Shown here: positions 19,936-28,076 of the stretch, piece by piece
Position numbering within the stretch: position 1 is the stretch's first letter
How the letters are laid out: the number at the start of each line of letters is the position of its first letter
Assembly: GCA_004102785.1 (NCBI GenBank)
Contig: SCEJ01000009.1
Location: forward strand, 1 to 64,000
Origin: Muribaculaceae bacterium Isolate-013 (NCI)
GTDB taxonomy: Bacteria; Bacteroidota; Bacteroidia; Bacteroidales; Muribaculaceae
Reading direction: 5' to 3'
DNA length: 64,000 nucleotides
Notes under the pieces: generated by a model
Databases searched by the model: none
Told to the model about the DNA's origin: nothing
What the model saw: only the letters and a program-made list of their open reading frames with translations
Translations under genes and position numbers: made by a program

Positions 19936-19982
19936 AATGTCCGGTTTTTACTATCATAGGCTGTCGTGTCGCTGTAACTTTG
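19936..19982 (+). promoter_or_regulatory. VOC-gene promoter with the same upstream motif as araC
   Basis: AATGTCCGGTTTTTACTATC (19936-19955) differs by one base from the motif at 16953 and again starts exactly 39 nt before the -7 box (TAACTTTG, 19975-19982). The bases between motif and box are unrelated in the two promoters, so the motif itself appears to be kept by selection. Confidence 0.65.
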
Positions 19983-20010
19983 CAGCGTACTAATCAAAAT
20001 AACAATAAGT

Positions 20011-20376
20011 ATGATTGCATTTTTTGAAATTCCCACCAATGACTTCGACAAGTCGGTGGCATTTTATCAGGCACTCTTCGGAGAGGAACTGGAGGTGTCG
20101 CAGTTCGGCGACGAGAGAATGGCGTGTCTAATGAAAGACGGAAAGAGCGTGTGTTCAATCTCTTCCGCTCCCTCGTTCTCCGGTTTTGCTCCCTCTGAAG
20201 GAGGCGTGCTAGTATATCTCAAAGCAAGAGACTTAGATGCCGATGTGAAAACGGCGATTGACAACGGCGCAACACTCGTCACTCCCAAGACCAAGATTCA
20301 GGTGGATGGCTGGGGTTCTTTCGCCATCATCGCAGATCCTGTCGGCAACCGCATCGGACTTTACGGTGACAAGTAA
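20011..20376 (+). CDS. VOC-superfamily protein
   Basis: A 121-residue glyoxalase/dioxygenase-fold protein of the short single-domain type: MIAFFEIPTNDFDKSVAFY at the N-terminus and a late IIADPVGNRIGLY. It stands alone with its own promoter. The shared upstream motif suggests control by the AraC protein at 17004. Substrate unknown. Confidence 0.88.
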   Translation: MIAFFEIPTNDFDKSVAFYQALFGEELEVSQFGDERMACLMKDGKSVCSISSAPSFSGFAPSEGGVLVYLKARDLDADVKTAIDNGATLVTPKTKIQVDGWGSFAIIADPVGNRIGLYGDK

Positions 20377-20400
20377 ATCATTGTAAATCGGGTCATTTTG

Positions 20401-20428
20401 GTTGGGATAGCCATTGGGTTATCCCAAC
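20401..20428 (+). terminator. Weak hairpin after the VOC gene
   Basis: A 9-bp perfect stem GTTGGGATA / TATCCCAAC with a 10-nt loop, 25 nt after the stop. There is no immediate T-run, so termination is uncertain. The right arm and what follows (TTATCC...ACTATTGAAA) resemble 24975-24995 upstream of the second blaI, perhaps a shared module edge. Apart from the MATE promoter nothing else is seen up to 20597. Confidence 0.4.
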
Positions 20429-20597
20429 TATTGAAAGATGCTGTATTTTTAAAGTGGAATTATTGGGATAAATAGAGAATTTGCCCATAAACAAAAAGTA
20501 TCCTTATAAATTTCATCTTCAACGCTCTTGTTTTCATTCAAATGATTGAAGAGGTAGTTTATCGTATTTGCTTCTTAGATGTCATGTAAAAAGCGAC

Positions 20598-20644
20598 AAT
20601 GTCGTTTTTGTACAATTTAATACGAGTCAAGTGGAGTAACTTTG
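20598..20644 (+). promoter_or_regulatory. MATE-gene promoter with a variant of the 39-nt motif
   Basis: The -7 box TAACTTTG is at 20637-20644. A related sequence AATGTCGTTTTTGTACAAT starts at 20598, again exactly 39 nt upstream, and shares AATGTC-GTTTTT with the sites at 16953 and 19936. The AraC protein at 22042 is the likely regulator of this copy; that pairing is inferred. Confidence 0.5.
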
Positions 20645-20663
20645 CCGGATAAATGAAATTAGT

Positions 20664-22013
20664 ATGAATATTTCCTATATATCAATTTATAAAACCAGCC
20701 TGCCTGTATTGGTTAGTTTATTAATGGAATACTTGATAGGTTTTACTGATACAGCTTATTTAGGAAGGGTTGGAGAAACCGAATTGGCGGCATCAGCTAT
20801 CGCCAGCACTTATTACTTGATTATATACATGATTGGATTTGGGTTCAGCATCGGAGCTCAAATCTTGATAGCTCAATATAATGGAAACAGACAGTATAAG
20901 GAAGCAGGAAAAATTCTTTCCCAAGGAACACTATTTTTGTTAATAATAGCGATGACAATAATATTGATTACTTCTATAATTTCGCCTATTATATTAAAGT
21001 TGATTATAGATTCTGAATCCGTATTCCAAACAGTTATGCTATATCTTGACTGGAGAATCTATGGTTTCTTGTTTTCTTTTACAATTATCATGTTTAGAGC
21101 ATTTTATATCGGAATAATACACACATCTGCACTAATGCTCAATTCCATAACGATGGTAGCAGTCAATGTTATTCTAAATTATATTTTAATATTTGGAGCA
21201 TTAGGCTTTCCAGCATTAGGAATTTCCGGAGCAGCCATTGCATCTGTCATTTCCGAAGCTGTCGCAGCAATTTATTTCATTATATATACCCAAAAGAATG
21301 CAAGCACGTGCAAATATGGAATCAAATGGCGATTTGCCATAGATTGTAGAGTATTAAAAAAGATACTCTCTGTTTCTGTTTTGATGATGCTGCAAAATGG
21401 GTTAGTATTTGGCAGTTGGTTCGTTTTTTTTATCACAATAGAGCATTTCGGGGAAAGGTCACTGGCGATTACTAATGTTGTAAGAAACATTTCGTCCTTC
21501 CTTTTTCTTTTCGTACAAGCATCTGCATCTGTTGTCAGTTCATTAGTTGGAAATCTCATAGGAAAAGAGAAAAGCACCCCTTTCCTATATGTATGCAAAA
21601 AAGTAATGCTTTCATGTTACATGATTATTTTGCCAATAATAGTGTTGTTCGCTCTTTTCCCTGAATCTATTTTACGGATTTATAGTGACAATACTGCATT
21701 GGTGTTTGATGCTATACCTACATTAAAGGTTATGCTCACTTCTTACTTGATAGCTGTACCTACATTCGTGTTTTTTAGCACAGTCTCTGGAGTAGGCCAT
21801 GCTGCGGCATCTCTATTGATAGCATTCGTGTCTTTATCTATATACATAGCGTATGTGGGAATAATTAGTCATTTTAGTTCAAGTGTTCCACTATTGTGGA
21901 CATCGGAACATATTTACTTTTTGAGTGTGTTTATACTTTCTATCTATCATATTCATCATTGGTTTACAGGAATTAACAGTCAAGGCAAAAAAATAATCAC
22001 CAATATTCCTTAG
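20664..22013 (+). CDS. MATE-family multidrug exporter
   Basis: A 449-residue integral membrane protein with about 12 hydrophobic segments. The first begins LPVLVSLLMEYLIGFTDTAYLGRVG and is followed by the MATE-type AASAIASTYYLI; GAIGFPALGISGAAIAS-like loops occur in the middle (LGFPALGISGAAIASVI). It would export cationic drugs or metabolites by Na+ or H+ antiport. It is followed at 28 nt by an AraC gene. Confidence 0.92.
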   Translation: MNISYISIYKTSLPVLVSLLMEYLIGFTDTAYLGRVGETELAASAIASTYYLIIYMIGFGFSIGAQILIAQYNGNRQYKEAGKILSQGTLFLLIIAMTIILITSIISPIILKLIIDSESVFQTVMLYLDWRIYGFLFSFTIIMFRAFYIGIIHTSALMLNSITMVAVNVILNYILIFGALGFPALGISGAAIASVISEAVAAIYFIIYTQKNASTCKYGIKWRFAIDCRVLKKILSVSVLMMLQNGLVFGSWFVFFITIEHFGERSLAITNVVRNISSFLFLFVQASASVVSSLVGNLIGKEKSTPFLYVCKKVMLSCYMIILPIIVLFALFPESILRIYSDNTALVFDAIPTLKVMLTSYLIAVPTFVFFSTVSGVGHAAASLLIAFVSLSIYIAYVGIISHFSSSVPLLWTSEHIYFLSVFILSIYHIHHWFTGINSQGKKIITNIP

Positions 22014-22041
22014 AATCATAGTTTATACCGACATTTGTAAT

Positions 22042-22851
22042 ATGTATAAAGAATATTCGCCATGTAGTTTATTAGCTCCTTTCATAGATCGCTATTGGGA
22101 ATATAAGGGAGAAACAAGAGGTGGAATGAAATTCAACATTCCACCTCATGGTTGTTCCGACTTTGTTTTCAACGTGGGGAATGCCGCAGACTGCGTCAGT
22201 AGTGGACTGATAATGAAACCTTATCATTCCTATTTTTTCGGTCCAATGAATACATTTACGGAATTGGTCACTCAAAAAAAACTCATTCATATTATAGGGG
22301 TACGTTTTCAACCGTGTGGACTTTCTCGATTTATAAAAATTCCACTTTCCAAATTTATGAATCAAGGATTAGACAGTCACGAGTTTCCTGCTCTTTTTAG
22401 TCAATCTTTCACATATCAACTCTCTGAAATTCAAAATCCGATTGGTTATATTGAACATGAATTGGTTAGGCAATTGTACAAAAACAGCATGGACGCAGAA
22501 AAGCAAATATCTCATGTTGTTTCCTTGATCCGCAGACAGAAAGGAATTGTTTCGATTAAGGAATTGGTAACAGAAGTATGCTTATGCCAAAGACAATTTG
22601 AGCGCAAGTTTAAGTTTCATACAGGTTATTCCCCAAAAGAATATAGTCGAATTGTTCAGTTTTGGAATGCTGTACATCTTTTGAAACCTAATATTTCATT
22701 CGATAATCTTTTGTTTGTTGCTGTCCAAGCGGGATATTATGATGCTTCTCATTTATATAGAGAGGTAAAAAGGCTTTCTGGTCATACCCCTAAGGCATTT
22801 CTTACACTCCCTACAAATGGAAAAGTAGAAGTGTTACATTTTGAATTATAG
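22042..22851 (+). CDS. AraC-family transcriptional regulator
   Basis: A 269-residue regulator of the same DUF6597-type group as that at 17004: N-terminal YSPCSLLAPFIDRYWEYKG and C-terminal double helix-turn-helix (about residues 165-260; IKELVTEVCLCQRQFERKF, GYYDASHLYREVKR). Probably cotranscribed with the MATE gene, for which it is the likely regulator. Confidence 0.9.
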   Translation: MYKEYSPCSLLAPFIDRYWEYKGETRGGMKFNIPPHGCSDFVFNVGNAADCVSSGLIMKPYHSYFFGPMNTFTELVTQKKLIHIIGVRFQPCGLSRFIKIPLSKFMNQGLDSHEFPALFSQSFTYQLSEIQNPIGYIEHELVRQLYKNSMDAEKQISHVVSLIRRQKGIVSIKELVTEVCLCQRQFERKFKFHTGYSPKEYSRIVQFWNAVHLLKPNISFDNLLFVAVQAGYYDASHLYREVKRLSGHTPKAFLTLPTNGKVEVLHFEL

Positions 22852-22875
22852 AAATAATCAGAAAAGAAAAAGTAT

Positions 22876-23451
22876 ATGAACGGATTAATTAATCTTCTAT
22901 GTAGTTTGAATATAAACAATGCAGATGTGCTCGAATACACCAAGCGTCTGAAAAACATCCAAATCAAGAAAGGTGAACATTTTCAGATGCAGGGCTGTCC
23001 AGTCAGATACATGGGATATGTAGATTCCGGGAAATTCAGATATTACAAAATAGACAAAGATGGTAATGAACGTACCCTTTGGTTCAATAAATCTTTTCCG
23101 TTTATCGGAGATTATCATTCGTTCTTGAAAAGAACAAATGCCGAACTTTGTATTCAAGCAATGGAGGATTATGAGATTACATTGTTTAGTTACGAACAGA
23201 TGATGGAATTATTCGACACGAATATAGATACGCAAAAGTTAAGGGCGACCATTGCGGAGCGTTCTATGTTCGGCTGGCGTAATATTGCTTTAGCACTGTA
23301 TTTCGATACCGCTGAGGAAAGATACATTGAATTATTAAAAGATTTTCCCGACATTGAAAAAGAGATTTCCTTAAAACATATCGCATCCACTTTGGGCATT
23401 TCTCCCGAAACGCTAAGCAGAATAAGAAAAAAGTTAGATAAAAATCCATAG
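22876..23451 (+). CDS. Crp/Fnr-family regulator
   Basis: A 191-residue protein with a cyclic-nucleotide-binding beta-roll (about residues 20-115; YVDSGKFRYYKIDKDGNERT, FPFIGDYHSFL) and a C-terminal helix-turn-helix ISLKHIASTLGISPETLSRI (about 158-177). No cysteines are placed as an FNR Fe-S ligand set. The effector is unknown; many Bacteroidetes members bind none. Confidence 0.88.
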   Translation: MNGLINLLCSLNINNADVLEYTKRLKNIQIKKGEHFQMQGCPVRYMGYVDSGKFRYYKIDKDGNERTLWFNKSFPFIGDYHSFLKRTNAELCIQAMEDYEITLFSYEQMMELFDTNIDTQKLRATIAERSMFGWRNIALALYFDTAEERYIELLKDFPDIEKEISLKHIASTLGISPETLSRIRKKLDKNP

Positions 23452-23460
23452 GATTGACCT

Positions 23461-24855
23461 ATGTCAAGAATTGATAATTTCCAACTCTCTACCTTTGCTG
23501 TCTTTATCAACATAAAGAGCATGGAAACTAATATTCGAATATTTACGGAACGCCACCTTCTACGGAATCCGTCACTTACGGTTCTGATGAAACTAAGCGT
23601 TGACGGCCACTTGGATGAATTACGTTTAAAAAAAACATTGCTTAAATTAAGAAGTGTTCACCCGCTACTTTATTCATCCATTTGCATGAATAATGAGGGA
23701 GAGGCATTTTATCAGGAAAACACTGTTCATCAGCTCGAATTGCATTTTATTAAAAGTGAACATTCAAATCAATGGCTGGAAATTGCCGAGTCCGAGAATA
23801 AAAAGCCTTTTAATTGCGAAACAGGTCCACTCATACGTTTTTTTGTATTCTACACTGAGATTGGTTTTGATATTCTGGCTGTATGTCATCATCTATTAGG
23901 TGACGGTAACGCTATTGCAAGATTATTGAGGGATGTAGTGTTTGTTTATGCTGGAAATAATTTGCCCTTAAAAGAACAACAGCTCATCTCAAAACAAAGT
24001 GATTTTCCACAAAAAGCTAAACTTTCTTTTCCTGTAAAATTGCTTCTGCGTTCACTAAATTCAAAGTGGTCTAAAGGTAAGCAGCAACGTTTTGGAGAAG
24101 CGGAATACCGGGAGATATTCAATAAGTACCATCAGTTAACAGATATTGCTTTGTCGTACTCAACCATAAACAAAGTTGATATGAACGCTTTGTACAATGC
24201 TTGTAAAATACACGGCATAACAATAAATGATGCAATTGTTACGGCATTTATTGGAGCTATGCAAGAAACATTCATCAATAACAAAAAAATGGTAGTCGGG
24301 ATTCCGATAGATATACGGAGACAACTTTCGTTTTCAGCAGACAGCAGCTTAGGCAATTTTGCTTCGGCCATTACAATTGCATATAAGTATGATCCTAAAA
24401 AAGACTTTTGGCAAAATGCTATTCTTATAAAGAAGAAAATAAAATCTAAAATGGATTCAACCAGAGCGCAATGGCTTATACTAAATGCCTACGCATCAAT
24501 GAATCCTTTACTAATTGATGCGATGTATTTTGCCTCTTATGGGGAGTGTGATGATAAAACTGCAAAAAAAGTTGCTTCAATGTTTTCGATTGGTAATCCT
24601 TCATCTACGGCGATATCTAATCTGGGACGATTGAACTTTGATACTCACATTGGTTCTTATAGCATTCGTGATTTGATATTCTTTGCGCCAAAAGCTCCGG
24701 GCAGTTATATTGTTCTTGGAGTTGCCACATTAAGTGACACTATGCAAATTGGATTTAGTTTTGACCGCAAAATAATATCTTCTGTGATTGTAAATAATCT
24801 GAAATCAAATATGTTGGCTTTACTTTTAAACCTGAATAAAGATATAAAAGTATGA
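23461..24855 (+). CDS. Condensation-fold acyltransferase-like protein
   Basis: A 464-residue protein with the condensation/BAHD-type motif HHLLGDG (about residues 143-149), where the second His would be catalytic. A late segment SNLGRLNFDT and SFDRKIISS fits the C-terminal half of the fold, as in PapA- or alcohol-acetyltransferase-like enzymes. No carrier protein or adenylation domain is nearby, so it more likely transfers an acyl group from CoA. The start may instead be the in-frame ATG at 23521 (METNIRIF). Confidence 0.72.
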   Translation: MSRIDNFQLSTFAVFINIKSMETNIRIFTERHLLRNPSLTVLMKLSVDGHLDELRLKKTLLKLRSVHPLLYSSICMNNEGEAFYQENTVHQLELHFIKSEHSNQWLEIAESENKKPFNCETGPLIRFFVFYTEIGFDILAVCHHLLGDGNAIARLLRDVVFVYAGNNLPLKEQQLISKQSDFPQKAKLSFPVKLLLRSLNSKWSKGKQQRFGEAEYREIFNKYHQLTDIALSYSTINKVDMNALYNACKIHGITINDAIVTAFIGAMQETFINNKKMVVGIPIDIRRQLSFSADSSLGNFASAITIAYKYDPKKDFWQNAILIKKKIKSKMDSTRAQWLILNAYASMNPLLIDAMYFASYGECDDKTAKKVASMFSIGNPSSTAISNLGRLNFDTHIGSYSIRDLIFFAPKAPGSYIVLGVATLSDTMQIGFSFDRKIISSVIVNNLKSNMLALLLNLNKDIKV

Positions 24856-25017
24856 AAAATCAATCCAAGCTATCCACACATAGAATTAGGGACATTCTAA
24901 GGATGTGTATGCAACTACTGCCAGGATTATATTGATTGGCGCAGGAACTTTCGATATCAATCGGCTATTCGGTTATCCACACTATTGAAAAATTTCAGTT
25001 TTTTCTAATAGTATTAT

Positions 25018-25077
25018 TTTGTCGTCTAAAATAATTAGACTATTTTTGCATTACTAAATCGTCTAATTTAATTAGAC
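25018..25077 (+). promoter_or_regulatory. blaI-blaR1 promoter with two BlaI-like operators
   Basis: A textbook Bacteroides promoter: -33 TTTG (25018-25021), 19-bp spacer, -7 TATTTTTG (25041-25048). Operator O1, GTCTAA-n5-TTAGAC at 25024-25040, fills the spacer; O2, with the same half-sites at 25061-25077, lies just past the expected start. Two dyads around a promoter next to a blaI gene fit repression by BlaI dimers. Confidence 0.8.
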
Positions 25078-25086
25078 TAAATATAA

Positions 25087-25461
25087 ATGGAAGATATGAA
25101 GCAATTAACAGAAAGAGAAGAAGAAGTAATGAACTTCTTTTGGGAAAGCGGGGCACTCTCGGTTCGGGATGTCGTTGCCCTTCACAATGAGCCGCGTCCA
25201 AGCCGGACTACGGTAGCCACATTCGTGAAACTTCTCGAACAGAAAGGCTATCTCAATCATAAAGTTGAAAGCACAAGCTTCATATATTTCCCCATAATAG
25301 AGCGAGAGGATTATTGTGGACAAAATCTGAAGAGTGTCATTAGGCGGTATTTCAACAATTCCATTCAGAATGTTGTGAACTTCCTGATTAACAGCGAGGA
25401 ATATAGCGATGAAGAGGCTAAGGAAATAATATCACAAATATCTAACAGAGGAAAGGAATAA
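25087..25461 (+). CDS. blaI: BlaI/MecI-family repressor
   Basis: A 124-residue winged-helix repressor (LTEREEEVMNFFWESG; EPRPSRTTVATFVKLLEQKG). Family members dimerise on dyad operators and are cleaved when the membrane sensor BlaR1 is activated. Its partner follows 2 nt downstream and two matching dyads lie in its promoter. Roughly half identical to the orphan BlaI at 13075. Confidence 0.92.
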   Translation: MEDMKQLTEREEEVMNFFWESGALSVRDVVALHNEPRPSRTTVATFVKLLEQKGYLNHKVESTSFIYFPIIEREDYCGQNLKSVIRRYFNNSIQNVVNFLINSEEYSDEEAKEIISQISNRGKE

Positions 25462-25463
25462 CA

Positions 25464-26822
25464 ATGGCAGGCATATTTTTAGCATATTCATTATTGGCAA
25501 GCACTCTCCTGATTGTAGTCTGGGTGGTGTACAAATGTGTTCTTGCCAATACCAGATGTTTCCGGTTCAATAGGATATTGTTGTTGTTCTGTATAACGCT
25601 TGCTTTCGTTTCTCCAATCTTCATACTTAATACTTTTTGGATAACGGATATTATGGAGGATAATATTGAAATCGCTTTTAATCCGGTCGAAGTTACCTAT
25701 ATTGCCAATTCGATATCAGAGGAAATCACTCCGATATGGGATTATATAGTCACACTTTACCTTATCGGGGTTATTGTCATGACTCTTTATTTTCTCGTTT
25801 CACTGGTACGGTTGGCACTCTTCATTATTAAAGGAGAACATATAAAACAAGATGGCAGTCACATAATCCTTCATCGCCACAACAGTGTTGCTCCGTTTGC
25901 ATGGTGCGGGTATATGATGATGCCCAGACGTGACTGGTATGAGTATGGGCAGATGATAGTACGCCATGAAAAAGCGCATATAGAATGTCGCCATTGGATT
26001 GACTTGCTTTTTATGCAGGCAGCGATTATTATCACTTGGTATTGTCCAGCTATATGGCTTCTGCGCAATGAGCTTCATACCCTCCATGAGTATGAAGCCG
26101 ACAGCCGTGTGCTTGCATCGGGCGTAAAACGAGAGGAGTATCAGATGTTTCTAATAAAAAAGACAGTTGGAGCAAGGTTCGCAACTCTTTCCAACTGTCT
26201 CAATCACAGTTCACTTAAAAAACGTATAACTATGATGTTATCAAGCAAACAGACAGGCACAGCCCGTGTGCGTGCCTTTGTCATGGTGCCTGCGATGGCA
26301 CTCGCATTAATCGGTCTGGCCACCCCTGCAGTGTCAGCAGTAATCAACGAGGTATCTGCCGCTACGCCGGTGGAGAATCTGCGCTACAAAATTAGCGAAA
26401 AATCCGATTCCACCATTCGCGTGACAGAAAGAAATTCCGATATGGTGGTGACGGAGAAAGCGGATGCGGACAATGCCGTGCCATTCATCAAGACTGAAAC
26501 CGCTCCCAACTTCCCCGGCGGCAAGGACAAATTGAGAGCTTTCATCAACAAGAACATAAAATTCCCTGAAACCGCCTATAAAGACGGTGTTCTTAATATG
26601 GATGCAGTCGTGCAACTCACCATTGCTAAGGACGGAGTGGTAAAAGATGCCAAAATAGTGAAAAGTTCAGGAAAGACACTTGATGGCGAAGCCCTTCGTG
26701 TGGCATTTATGCTTCCGCAATTCCATCCCGGACTCAATAACGGTCTGCCAGCAGAATCAAGCTATACATTGGAATTTAATTATTACATCTGCAATGAATA
26801 TTGGTCGTCAAACGGCGAATAA
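25464..26822 (+). CDS. BlaR1-like M56 metallopeptidase with TonB-type C-terminus
   Basis: A 452-residue membrane sensor-protease. Hydrophobic segments lie at about residues 1-20, 32-52, 95-115 and 275-295. The gluzincin motif HEKAH (about residues 172-176) marks the M56 peptidase on the cytoplasmic side. In place of the penicillin-binding sensor of classical BlaR1, the C-terminus (about 350-450) is a TonB-C-like domain (VQLTIAKDGVVKDAKIV), as in many Bacteroidetes homologues. The ligand is therefore probably not simply a beta-lactam. Second gene of the operon. Confidence 0.88.
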   Translation: MAGIFLAYSLLASTLLIVVWVVYKCVLANTRCFRFNRILLLFCITLAFVSPIFILNTFWITDIMEDNIEIAFNPVEVTYIANSISEEITPIWDYIVTLYLIGVIVMTLYFLVSLVRLALFIIKGEHIKQDGSHIILHRHNSVAPFAWCGYMMMPRRDWYEYGQMIVRHEKAHIECRHWIDLLFMQAAIIITWYCPAIWLLRNELHTLHEYEADSRVLASGVKREEYQMFLIKKTVGARFATLSNCLNHSSLKKRITMMLSSKQTGTARVRAFVMVPAMALALIGLATPAVSAVINEVSAATPVENLRYKISEKSDSTIRVTERNSDMVVTEKADADNAVPFIKTETAPNFPGGKDKLRAFINKNIKFPETAYKDGVLNMDAVVQLTIAKDGVVKDAKIVKSSGKTLDGEALRVAFMLPQFHPGLNNGLPAESSYTLEFNYYICNEYWSSNGE

Positions 26823-26923
26823 TAGCAAAACAGAATACCAATAGGACAATTATCTTATCTGATGCTTGGAGTATGCCGTATTTTTCAGTACGGCATCTCC
26901 TGTATCATAAAACTAAAAAAACA

Positions 26924-27289
26924 ATGGAATTAGTATTTACAATACTTATCGGAGTCGTTATCGGAGCCGTCAATGCCCTCCCTATGTTTCTCAAAAAAAT
27001 GGATAAGGCAAACTGTTGGTCTGCTTTTGTGCAGTATGTGGTGGTAACTTTCATTATCTTCAACACTACACTTCCTCAGTTGAATGTCAACGACTTTTTA
27101 GCCGGTCCGATTGTATCAGTTCTAATGACTATGCCTATGGTGATTATGATTGCTAAGAACGAAAAGAAAGCTGTTCCGATTGTGCTTGTCAATGCGGTCA
27201 TTTTAGGGTTGATTATAGCGGCAATCAAGCATTTCAGAGCGTCTTTAGGGTTGATTATAACGGCAATCGAGCATTTTAGAGCGTTGTGA
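26924..27289 (+). CDS. Small membrane protein with a C-terminal tandem repeat
   Basis: A 121-residue protein with three or four hydrophobic segments (starting MELVFTILIGVVIGAVNALP). The start at 26924 follows an A-rich leader; a longer frame from 26801 would overlap blaR1. The last 28 residues are two nearly equal 14-residue units, LGLIIAAIKHFRAS and LGLIITAIEHFRAL, from a 42-bp duplication. Function unknown. Confidence 0.7.
   Translation: MELVFTILIGVVIGAVNALPMFLKKMDKANCWSAFVQYVVVTFIIFNTTLPQLNVNDFLAGPIVSVLMTMPMVIMIAKNEKKAVPIVLVNAVILGLIIAAIKHFRASLGLIITAIEHFRAL
27203..27286 (+). repeat. Two tandem 42-bp units within the membrane-protein gene
   Basis: Copy 1 is 27203-27244 and copy 2 is 27245-27286; they differ at about five bases and keep the reading frame, so the gene product ends in a doubled 14-residue unit. 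A recent slip or unequal exchange is likely. Confidence 0.85.
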
Positions 27290-27294
27290 TTTGT

Positions 27295-27645
27295 ATGAAT
27301 CAGGTAATAGCAGATTTTGATAGCGTCGCAGCTTGCGAGCTGTTTTGTGGATCGTGTCGCAAATTCTTGTCAGGGAGATGTCCCGGATGTGAGAAGAACG
27401 AAAAAGCATCGTGGTGTAAAATCCGTCAATGTTGCATAAGCAGAGGCTATCATACCTGTGCCAAATGTAAGCGTGACGTAAGAGAGTGTAAAACCTATTC
27501 CAACTTTATAAGCAAAGTGTTCGCGTTCATCTTCAATTCTGACCGTCCGTCTTGTATTAGCTATATAAGGGAACATGGCGAGATTGCATATGCAGAAGAA
27601 ATGAGCAGAAGAGGATGTCAAACAATAAAACGAAATAGAAAATGA
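27295..27645 (+). CDS. DUF3795-type cysteine-rich protein
   Basis: A protein of 116 residues with about 12 cysteines, in pairs such as CGSCRKF, CPGCEKN, CCISRG, CAKCKRDVREC. The arrangement fits DUF3795, thought to bind metal. The start at 27295 (MNQVIADF) is used; a GTG at 27286 is possible. The stop overlaps the next start by 4 nt. Confidence 0.8.
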   Translation: MNQVIADFDSVAACELFCGSCRKFLSGRCPGCEKNEKASWCKIRQCCISRGYHTCAKCKRDVRECKTYSNFISKVFAFIFNSDRPSCISYIREHGEIAYAEEMSRRGCQTIKRNRK

Positions 27646-28076
27646 AATTACCCAACTGGACCATTTTATTTATAGGTCTATTGTTGCTTTCTTGTGACAA
27701 GAATACAAGTGTGGGGCTATCCGGTAAATGGCGAATCGTGGAGTATAAATGTATCGCAACTTCCACGCCATTCGCCCTTTCCACCGTAGCCGATGGAAGT
27801 GATTATTCACTTGAATTTGATAATCAAGGAAATGTATTCTGTAATACGGGGTGCAATTTGGTGTCCGGTCAATATATTCTCAAAGGGGACAAGTTGATAT
27901 TTCCGGAAATAACATCCACCGAAATGGCTTGTGAGGATATGCTTATGGAAGAAAGTATGAAGCACATTCTTCCTGCTATAAAGACCTTTGAGATAAAGAA
28001 TGATACGATTCTATTTCTTAAAGATGCAGATGGCCATACCTTGATGGAACTAACTAAAACAACAGATCAGGTATGA
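27642..28076 (+). CDS. META-domain lipoprotein
   Basis: A 144-residue protein with a lipoprotein signal (lipobox LLSC, Cys 18) and a META/HslJ-like domain (GKWRIVEYKC, FCNTGCNLVSGQYIL, EMACEDMLMEESMKHIL). HslJ-like proteins sit in the envelope and have been tied to antibiotic or stress tolerance. It is coupled by overlaps to both neighbours. Confidence 0.85.
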   Translation: MKLPNWTILFIGLLLLSCDKNTSVGLSGKWRIVEYKCIATSTPFALSTVADGSDYSLEFDNQGNVFCNTGCNLVSGQYILKGDKLIFPEITSTEMACEDMLMEESMKHILPAIKTFEIKNDTILFLKDADGHTLMELTKTTDQV

